From the NCBI RefSeq assembly GCF_017875275.1, contig NZ_JAGGML010000001.1, positions 2,935,001 through 2,999,000 of the forward strand: a stretch of 64,000 bases of DNA, given 5' to 3'. The position numbers and the translations under genes are program-made. The stretch is from Xanthobacter flavus. Its GTDB lineage: Bacteria > Pseudomonadota > Alphaproteobacteria > Rhizobiales > Xanthobacteraceae. Under the pieces are notes generated by a model. It saw nothing but the letters and a program-made list of their open reading frames with translations. It had not been told where the DNA came from and did no database searches. Shown piece after piece: positions 47,028 to 53,927 of this stretch; position 1 is the first letter of the stretch, and each line of letters begins with the position of its first letter.

Positions 47028-48746
47028 TCAGCCGTGACCCGCCTTGAGCGCCGCCTCGCGCAGCGCGGTCAGCGTGGTCGAAGGGGTGATGGCCTCGGGG
47101 TCGATGACGAGTTCGAGGAGCGCGGGCTTCCTGTGCTCGGCGGCGAAGGCGCGGGCGCGGGCGAAGGCATCGGCGAAGGCCGCCGTCTCCTCCACCTTCT
47201 CGCCGAACGCGCCATAGGCGCGGGCGAGCGCCGGGAAGTCCGGATTTTCCAGCGTCGTCGCGTAGACGCGGCCGGGATATTCGCGCTCCTGATGGGCGCG
47301 GATGGAGCCGTACATGTTGTTGTTGACGACGAGCACCACGACGCCCGCGCCGTACTGGCAGGCGGTGGCCAGCTCCTGCCCGTTCATGAGGAAGCAGCCG
47401 TCCCCGGCGAAGCAGATCACCTCGCGCGCGGGATCGTGGAGCTTGGCCGAGATGGCCGCCGGCAGCCCATAACCCATGGCGCCGGAGGTGGGCGCGAGCT
47501 GGGTGCGGAAGCCGCCGTAGCGGTGGAACTTGTGCACCCAGATCGCGTAATTGCCGGCGCCGTTGGTGAGGATGGCATCCTTCGGCAGTACCTCGCGCAG
47601 ATGCATCATGACCGCGCCGAGATCGAGCCGGCCGGGCATGGGGCCGGGGGTCTGGTCCGCCTCATAGGCCGCGCGGGCGGCCCGCACCTCGTCGCTCCAC
47701 GGCATGCGGGAGCGCCAGCCGGTCGGACCCTTGGGCTTCAAGGCCGCCGCGGCGGCGGCAAACTCCGGCATGCCCGCGTTGATGGGCAGGTCCGACTGAT
47801 AGACCCGTCCCAGTTCGTTGGGGTCCGCATGCACATGCACGAACCGCTGCGCCGGGCGCGGCAGGTCGAACAGGGTGTAGCCATTGGTGGTCGTCTCGCC
47901 GAGCCGTCCGCCCACCGCGATGATCAGGTCGGCGTTGCGGATGCGGGCGACGAGCTTCGGGCTCGGGCCGAGGCCGGCGTGGCCGATGAAGTTGGGGTGG
48001 TTGTTGTCGAGGATGTCCTGACGGCGGAAGCCGGCCGCCACTGGCAGATCGAATGCCTCCACGAAATGCGCGAAGTCGCGGCAGGCGGCCTTCGTCCAGC
48101 CGCCACCGCCCACCAGAACGAGCGGACGTGCGCTCTCCGCGATCATGGCGGCGAGCCGCGCCATGTCCTGCGCGCCCGGATGGGCGGCGACGCGGCGATA
48201 GGCTTCCGCGTCCGCCGTCTCGCACTCGGCCGCCAGCATGTCCTCGGGCAGCGCTACCACCACCGGGCCGGGACGGCCGGAGGTGGCGACATGGAAGGCG
48301 CGGGAGACCAGCTCCGGGATGCGCTCCGGGCGATCGATCTCCACCACCCATTTCGCCATGCCGCCGAACATGGCGGGATAGTCCACCTCCTGCCACGCCT
48401 CGCGCTGGCGCATGTGCGAGCCCACCTGCCCGATGAACAGGATCATCGGGGTGGAATCCTGCGACGCGGTGTGGACGCCGATCGCCGCATGGCTCGCGCC
48501 GGGGCCACGGGTGACGAAGCAGATGCCGGGCTTCGCGGTGAGCTTGCCATAGGCCTCCGCCATGTTGGCGGCGCCGGCCTCGTGGCGGGTGACGATGGTC
48601 TGGATCGCGCGGTCCGCGCCGGCGAGGGCGTCGATGGCGGCAAGGAAGCTCTCGCCGGGCACGCAGAAGACGCGTTCGACGCCATGGATCTTCAGCGCGT
48701 CCACCAGGATTTCGCCGCCGGAGCGGAAGGTCTTCGTGTTCGCCAT
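47028..48746 (-). CDS. Thiamine-diphosphate-dependent enzyme (acetolactate synthase/decarboxylase-like)
   Basis: 572 aa with the three-domain plan of the family: an N-terminal PYR domain with the activating glutamate (VTRHEAGAANMAEAYGK), a central domain, and a C-terminal PP domain with GDGCFLMNGQEL and VVNNNMYGSI for Mg-ThDP. It may be a 2-oxoacid decarboxylase, a carboligase or an aldehyde lyase; sequence alone does not tell. No such enzyme is among the hmf steps I know, so its place in the furan pathway is open. Confidence 0.88.
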   Translation of the reverse strand: MANTKTFRSGGEILVDALKIHGVERVFCVPGESFLAAIDALAGADRAIQTIVTRHEAGAANMAEAYGKLTAKPGICFVTRGPGASHAAIGVHTASQDSTPMILFIGQVGSHMRQREAWQEVDYPAMFGGMAKWVVEIDRPERIPELVSRAFHVATSGRPGPVVVALPEDMLAAECETADAEAYRRVAAHPGAQDMARLAAMIAESARPLVLVGGGGWTKAACRDFAHFVEAFDLPVAAGFRRQDILDNNHPNFIGHAGLGPSPKLVARIRNADLIIAVGGRLGETTTNGYTLFDLPRPAQRFVHVHADPNELGRVYQSDLPINAGMPEFAAAAAALKPKGPTGWRSRMPWSDEVRAARAAYEADQTPGPMPGRLDLGAVMMHLREVLPKDAILTNGAGNYAIWVHKFHRYGGFRTQLAPTSGAMGYGLPAAISAKLHDPAREVICFAGDGCFLMNGQELATACQYGAGVVVLVVNNNMYGSIRAHQEREYPGRVYATTLENPDFPALARAYGAFGEKVEETAAFADAFARARAFAAEHRKPALLELVIDPEAITPSTTLTALREAALKAGHG

Positions 48747-48836
48747 GGTCCTGCCCGTGTGTGGTCTTGCCCGGCTCTTTCCGGGGGGCGAGGCCGCGCC
48801 TTTCGGCGCGACTCGCGCGTTTGAGGGAGGCTCAGC

Positions 48837-50171
48837 CTAGCGGAAATTGCCCTTGGTTTCCGGGATGATGAGCGTGCCGATGAGGTAGAGCACGAACACG
48901 CCGACGGCGAAGATGGAGAGCGACAGCGGCAGGTCCGACGGCGTCGCGCTGGCCAGCGAGACGAAGGTGGGCATCATGCCGCCGATGGCGAAGCCGATGT
49001 TCCACGACAGGCCCGTTCCCGAGGCGCGCATGGCGGTGGGGAAGCGCTCGTTGAGGAAGATCAGCACCGGCGCGTAGCCCGCATTGCCCACGAAGGCGAT
49101 GCCGAGGGCATAAAGCACGATGGAGGAGAGGTCGGTGGTCTTTGCCATGCCGAGATAGAAGGTCGGCAGGAGGATGATGGCGGCAATGCCCACCAGCAGG
49201 AAGGTCTTCTTGCGGCCGATGATGTCGCTGAGCGTGCCCACCAGCACCGCCGAGACGAGGGCGGACACCGAGCAGGCCATCAGGATGTAGGACGAGGTCT
49301 GGTTCGGCAGCTGGTTGATGAGCTTCAGGAATGTCGGCATGTAGCCGGAAGTGAGGTAATAGCCCGCGCCGCCGCCGATGGTGATGAGCAGGTTCACCAG
49401 GAGCACGTTGCGATAGCCGCCCGCGAACAGGGCCTTGAGCGGCGCCTGGCTTGCGGTGCCCGCGGCCTTCTTCGCCGCCTTCTGCTTCTGCATCTCCTTC
49501 CAGTAGGGAGATTCCTCGAGGTTCCGGAAGATGAACCAGCCGAGGAAGGAGGAGAGCAGGCCGGAGAAGAACATCACCCGCCAGCCGGTCTCGGCGAAGG
49601 CCTCACCCGGGAACAGGGTGGAGGTGATGAGGAAGACGATGGAGGCCAGCAGCGCGCCGATGCCCGCGCCGCCGCCGCCCACGAGGCCGGACATGAAGCC
49701 GCGCCAGTTGGGCGGCACCGATTCCGTGCCGATGGTGTGGGTGGAGGCCACCACGCCGCCGACGAACACGCCCTGCACGAGGCGCAGCAGCAGGAAGATG
49801 ACGGGGGCGATGGCGCCGACCTGATGGATGGTGGGCAGCAGGCCGAAGGCGGCGGTGGAGAGGCCCACGCCGATGATGGCCACCAGCATGGCGCCCTTGC
49901 GGCCGTGCACGTCGGCATAGTGGCCGAACAGCGCCGAGCCGATGGGCCGCATCAGCAGCGTCACCGCGAACGAGGCATAGACCGCCGCCAGCGACCATGT
50001 GGGATGGGTGGAGGGGAAGAACAGCTGCCCCACCACCGGCGCCACATAGAGCAGGATGAACAGGTCGAACAGATCGAGCGACCAGCCGAGAACGGACGCG
50101 ATGATCGCGCTGTTGCGTTGGCGGCTCCCCACTGCGATCGCGGCGGTGTCAGTAGCGTCTTGAGCGGACAT
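48837..50171 (-). CDS. MFS transporter (HmfT-like)
   Basis: 444 aa with about 12 membrane helices. It shows the MFS loop signature around GSALFGHYADVHGRKGAM and the second-half repeat GTLSDIIGRKKTF, as in metabolite:H+ symporters of the aromatic-acid type. In this cluster it is a likely furoate or furandicarboxylate carrier. The operon order places it between the hmfE-like and TPP genes. Confidence 0.88.
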   Translation of the reverse strand: MSAQDATDTAAIAVGSRQRNSAIIASVLGWSLDLFDLFILLYVAPVVGQLFFPSTHPTWSLAAVYASFAVTLLMRPIGSALFGHYADVHGRKGAMLVAIIGVGLSTAAFGLLPTIHQVGAIAPVIFLLLRLVQGVFVGGVVASTHTIGTESVPPNWRGFMSGLVGGGGAGIGALLASIVFLITSTLFPGEAFAETGWRVMFFSGLLSSFLGWFIFRNLEESPYWKEMQKQKAAKKAAGTASQAPLKALFAGGYRNVLLVNLLITIGGGAGYYLTSGYMPTFLKLINQLPNQTSSYILMACSVSALVSAVLVGTLSDIIGRKKTFLLVGIAAIILLPTFYLGMAKTTDLSSIVLYALGIAFVGNAGYAPVLIFLNERFPTAMRASGTGLSWNIGFAIGGMMPTFVSLASATPSDLPLSLSIFAVGVFVLYLIGTLIIPETKGNFR

Positions 50172-50210
50172 TATTGTTTCCTCCCGGCCCCTGAGGGGCG
50201 TGTTGGGCTC

Positions 50211-51017
50211 TCAGAAGCCCTTGAATTCGGGCTTGCGCTTCTCGTGGAAGGCCTCGACGCCCTCCTTGAAGTCGTGCGACTGCCGCAGCCGGCTGTAGCA
50301 GTGACCTTCCAGCTCGATGGCGATGGAGAGCGGGGAATCCTCGGTGTCGTTCAGCAGCTTCTTCGCCGTGCGCTGGGCCATGGGCGAGAAGGCGCGGAGT
50401 TCATCCACGAGGGCGTCGGTGGCCTTCTCGAGGTCCGCGTCGGCCACCTTCTCGGTGGCGATGCCCCAGTCGAGGGCCTGCTGCGCGCTGATGCGCTTGG
50501 AGCGCATCACGATGTCCTTGGTGCGGGTGATGCCCACCATCATCTGCAGGCGCGCCGAGCCGCCGGAGCCGGGGATCTGGCCGAGCTTCTGCTCGGGCAA
50601 GGCGTACTGGGTGGTGTCGGTCACGATGCGGAAGTCGCAGGCCAGCGACAGCTCGAAGCCCACGCCGAAGCAGAAGCCCCGGTTGGCGGCGATCACGGGC
50701 TTGGACGCGCGGAACGGCGCAGCGATGTTCCAGGCAAGCTTGGAGACGGTCTCGGGAGAGGCCTCCATGAAGCCCTTGATGTTGCCGCCGGAGGAGAAAT
50801 GCTCGCCCACCGCGCGCACCACGATGACCCGCACGCGGTCATCCTCGTCCAGCGTCTCGAACACGAGGCGCAGCTGGTCGCGCTCCGGCATGGAGACGAT
50901 GTTGAAGGGCGGGCGGTTCAGGATGATGTCGGCGCGCTCGCGGGCTTCATCGATCTCGACGCCGAACCCGTCCAGCTTGGCGAGGCGGGGGTCGGCGAAG
51001 GTGTAGGCAACAGCCAT
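50211..51017 (-). CDS. hmfE: Crotonase-fold enzyme, HmfE-like (2-oxoglutaroyl-CoA hydrolase)
   Basis: 268 aa with the enoyl-CoA hydratase fold: oxyanion-hole motifs HFSSGGNIKGF and GFCFGVGFELSLACD, and KLGQIPGSGGSARL. The published hmf pathway assigns a protein of this fold (HmfE) to the final CoA-thioester hydrolysis that yields 2-oxoglutarate. The gene is downstream of hmfD here, as in that cluster. Family certain; substrate by context. Confidence 0.82.
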   Translation of the reverse strand: MAVAYTFADPRLAKLDGFGVEIDEARERADIILNRPPFNIVSMPERDQLRLVFETLDEDDRVRVIVVRAVGEHFSSGGNIKGFMEASPETVSKLAWNIAAPFRASKPVIAANRGFCFGVGFELSLACDFRIVTDTTQYALPEQKLGQIPGSGGSARLQMMVGITRTKDIVMRSKRISAQQALDWGIATEKVADADLEKATDALVDELRAFSPMAQRTAKKLLNDTEDSPLSIAIELEGHCYSRLRQSHDFKEGVEAFHEKRKPEFKGF

Positions 51018-51059
51018 CTTGGACTTCCTTCTGGATGATCGGGGATTTGCAAGAAGAGG

Positions 51060-52604
51060 TCAGGCGGCGGAGTGGGCGGCGTCCGCCTCGGCCACGTATT
51101 CGCCGGCGACGAGCTGGCGGCGCAGCAGCTTGCCTACCGGGGATTTCGGGATGTCGGCCACGAACACGAAGCGGCGCGGGCGCTTGAAATTGGCGAGGCC
51201 CGAGGTGCGGCACCAGGCGTCCAGCTCGCTCGCTTCCACCGGCGCGGCGCGCTTGACGAAGGCGACGACGATCTTGCCCCACTTCTCGTCGGGCAGGCCC
51301 ACCACTGCCACTTCCGAGACGGCGGGGTGCAGCGAGAGGCAGCTTTCGATTTCCACCGGCGAGACGTTCTCGCCGCCGGTGATGATCATGTCGTCCACCC
51401 GGCCGGTGACGAAGAGGTCGCCGTCCTTGTCGAGGAAGCCGGTGTCGCCGGTGAAGTACCAGCCGTCGCGCAGCGACTTGGCATCCGCCTCGGGACGGCG
51501 CCAGTAGCCCTCGAAGGATTCGTCCCCGGCGAGCAGTGCGATGATCTCGCCTTCCTCACCCTCGGCGGCGATCTCCTCGGCGGAGGTCGCGCCGAGGCGC
51601 ACCACGCGCACCATCTGGTTGATGCCCGCGCGGCCCGCCGAGCCGGGTTTCAGGATCGCCTTCTGGTCGATGGTGAAGGTGTAGATTTCCGAGGAGCCGT
51701 AATGGTTCACGAACAGCTCGGGGGAGAATTCCGCGTCGAGCTTTTTCAAAAGACCATCGGTCATGGAGGCGCCGGCAAAGCCGAGCTTGCGCACGCTCGA
51801 CACGTCGGTGGAGGCGAAGGCGGGATCGTGCACGAGGTCGTGGTAGAGGGTCGGCACCAGATAGAGGTTGGTGACGCGCTCGCGCTCGATCAGCGCCAAC
51901 GCGCTCTTCGTGTCGTAGCGCGGCAGGCACACGAAGGTGCCGCCGATGACCGACATGGCGATCAGCGAGCGCACCCCCATGGTGTGATAGAGCGGCATGA
52001 CGCCGAGGGTCACCTCGCCCCGCCGGTAGAGGTTCTGCGCCACATGGGCGATGCCCGCCGCCCGCTCCGCCCGGTGGCGGCGCGGCACGCCCTTGGGGCG
52101 AGATGTGGTGCCCGAGGTGTAGAGCATGATGGACCAGGCATCCGCCCCTGCCCGTGGCAGCGGGTCCGGTGTCGCCTCGGCCAGAAGTTCGGCGAAAGGC
52201 ACGGCGCCTTCCAGGCTCGTGCCAACGGCGATGGTGAGCAGCCCGGCGGCGCGCGTGGCACCCTGCACCGCCTCGGCCGACACCGCCTCGAACACCAGCG
52301 CCTTGGCCTCGGCATTCTCCAGCGCGAAGTCGATCTCGTCGGCCTTGCTGCGCCAGTTGATGGGGGTGATGACAATGCCGGCGAACTGGCAGGCCCAGTG
52401 CAGCGTCGCCGCCTCGAAGCGGTTCTGCAGCACGCTCACCAGATGGTCGCCGGGCTTCAGCCCCAGCCGGTCGAAGGCCGCGACCACCGCGCCGATCTTA
52501 GCCAGCCAGTCCCGATAGGTGAGGCGCAGGTCGCCGTCCACGATGGCGATGGCCCCCGGATCGCGCGCCACGCTGGCGAGGAAGCTGGTGCCGAGGTCAA
52601 GCAT
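51060..52604 (-). CDS. hmfD: Acyl-CoA ligase, HmfD-like (2-furoyl-CoA synthetase)
   Basis: 514-aa AMP-forming ligase. The AMP-binding P-loop is IMLYTSGTTSRPKGVPRRH; other motifs are VNHYGSSEIYT, WYFTGDTGFLDKDGDLFVTG and the C-terminal catalytic lysine in PKSPVGKLLRR. The start at 52604 (MLDLGTSFLASV) overlaps the hmfC-like gene by 8 bp. Activation of furoate fits the neighbouring molybdenum dehydrogenase; other aryl acids are possible. Confidence 0.85.
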   Translation of the reverse strand: MLDLGTSFLASVARDPGAIAIVDGDLRLTYRDWLAKIGAVVAAFDRLGLKPGDHLVSVLQNRFEAATLHWACQFAGIVITPINWRSKADEIDFALENAEAKALVFEAVSAEAVQGATRAAGLLTIAVGTSLEGAVPFAELLAEATPDPLPRAGADAWSIMLYTSGTTSRPKGVPRRHRAERAAGIAHVAQNLYRRGEVTLGVMPLYHTMGVRSLIAMSVIGGTFVCLPRYDTKSALALIERERVTNLYLVPTLYHDLVHDPAFASTDVSSVRKLGFAGASMTDGLLKKLDAEFSPELFVNHYGSSEIYTFTIDQKAILKPGSAGRAGINQMVRVVRLGATSAEEIAAEGEEGEIIALLAGDESFEGYWRRPEADAKSLRDGWYFTGDTGFLDKDGDLFVTGRVDDMIITGGENVSPVEIESCLSLHPAVSEVAVVGLPDEKWGKIVVAFVKRAAPVEASELDAWCRTSGLANFKRPRRFVFVADIPKSPVGKLLRRQLVAGEYVAEADAAHSAA

Positions 52605-53115
52605 GGGCGGGTTCCCCCTGGGCGTCTCTAAGCTCCGCCGCCGCTTCCAGCGCGGCGCGGACAATGGGCGTGTAGCCGGTGCAGCGGCACAGATGGCCGG
52701 AGAGGAGATCGCGCACGGCCTCCTCGCTCGGGTCGGGCTCCGCCTTCAGGAACACGTCGAGCGACATGAGGATGCCGGCGGTGCAGAAGCCGCATTGCAG
52801 CGCATGGTGGCGGCGGAAGGCGGCCTGCAGCACCGAGAGGCGGTCCGGTGCCGGGGCGAGGCCTTCCACGGTGCGGATGGCGCATCCCTCCACCTGTACG
52901 GCGAGGGTCATGCAGGAGCGGGTGAGCATCCCGTCCACGTCCACGGTGCAGGCGCCGCACACGCCATGTTCGCAGCCGACGTGCGTCCCGGTGGCGCCGA
53001 TCTCGTGGCGCAGGAAATCGGAGAGCAGGGTGCGCGGGGCGGCCTGCCCCGAAACCGGGCGGCCGTTGAGGGTGAAGCGCACGGTGTGGCGCGCCTCGGC
53101 GCTCAGGCGCGGCAT
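52597..53115 (-). CDS. hmfC: 2Fe-2S subunit of a molybdenum hydroxylase (HmfC-like)
   Basis: 172 aa, small subunit of the xanthine dehydrogenase/CO dehydrogenase family. It has the plant-type 2Fe-2S site HVGCEHGVCGACTVDVDG and the second cluster site LQCGFCTAGILMS plus HLCRCTGYTPIV. The start at 53115 (MPRLSAEARHTVRF) precedes the ferredoxin fold. It overlaps both neighbours. It passes electrons from the molybdenum site to FAD. Confidence 0.9.
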   Translation of the reverse strand: MPRLSAEARHTVRFTLNGRPVSGQAAPRTLLSDFLRHEIGATGTHVGCEHGVCGACTVDVDGMLTRSCMTLAVQVEGCAIRTVEGLAPAPDRLSVLQAAFRRHHALQCGFCTAGILMSLDVFLKAEPDPSEEAVRDLLSGHLCRCTGYTPIVRAALEAAAELRDAQGEPAHA

Positions 53116-53927
53116 GTTTTGGCCTCCTCGATGGTGGAGCGGCCGATGCGGCGCACCAGCTCGCGGCGATAGCGGGCGGTGGCATGCACGTCGTCGCGGG
53201 CGTCCAGCTCCCACGCGAGGGCATTGAGCGCGTCGTCCAGCGCCGAGCCGTCGAGCAGCGGGAAATCGCGGGCCACCGGCATGTCGGCGACCCCGCCCAC
53301 GCCGAGGCGGATGCCGGTGCCGGAGACCAGCGCGGCGCAGGCGACGATGGCGAAATCGCCATGGCGGCGGGCGATCTCGCGGAAGGCCGTTCCCTCGCCC
53401 TTGGCGGTGGGGAAGGAGACAGACTCGATCATCTCGTCATCCGCCTTGGCGGTGGCCATCATGCCGGTGAAGAAATCCTCCGCCGCCACCTTGCGGCTGG
53501 CCTTTGCGCTTTTCAGATGCACATGGCCCTTGAGCGTCACGAGGCAGAGCGGCAGCTCCGCGCTCGGATCAGCATGGGCGACGGAGCCGCATACGGTGCC
53601 GCGGCTGCGCGTCTGGGCGTGGCCGGTAAAGGGCAGGGCTTTGGCGATGAGCGGGGCGGCCTGCGCCAGCCCGTTGGAGGCCAGCAGCCGCGCCTGCCGC
53701 ACGCCGGCGCCGATCTTCAGCGCGCCCTTCTCCGCATCCATCCGGGCGAGGGGGGCGACGCGCATGATGTCCACCAGCACCTTGGGCCGGGCGAGGCGCA
53801 TGTTGAGCATGGCCATGAAGGACATGCCGCCGGCGAGGATGCGGGCGTCCGAACCCTCCGCGCGCAGCACGGCGAGGGCTTCCTCCACGCTGTCGGCGCG
53901 GACGTAATCGAAGGCGGCGGGCTTCAT
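53103..53927 (-). CDS. hmfB: FAD subunit of a molybdenum hydroxylase (HmfB-like)
   Basis: 274 aa, medium subunit (CoxM/CutM type). FAD-contact motifs are ILAGGMSFMAMLNMRLARP and TRSRGTVCGSVAHADPSAEL. It begins MKPAAFDYVRADSVEEAL, inside the last codons of the large subunit gene (4-bp overlap), and overlaps hmfC by 13 bp. It completes the L-M-S heterotrimer. Confidence 0.9.
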   Translation of the reverse strand: MKPAAFDYVRADSVEEALAVLRAEGSDARILAGGMSFMAMLNMRLARPKVLVDIMRVAPLARMDAEKGALKIGAGVRQARLLASNGLAQAAPLIAKALPFTGHAQTRSRGTVCGSVAHADPSAELPLCLVTLKGHVHLKSAKASRKVAAEDFFTGMMATAKADDEMIESVSFPTAKGEGTAFREIARRHGDFAIVACAALVSGTGIRLGVGGVADMPVARDFPLLDGSALDDALNALAWELDARDDVHATARYRRELVRRIGRSTIEEAKTCRA

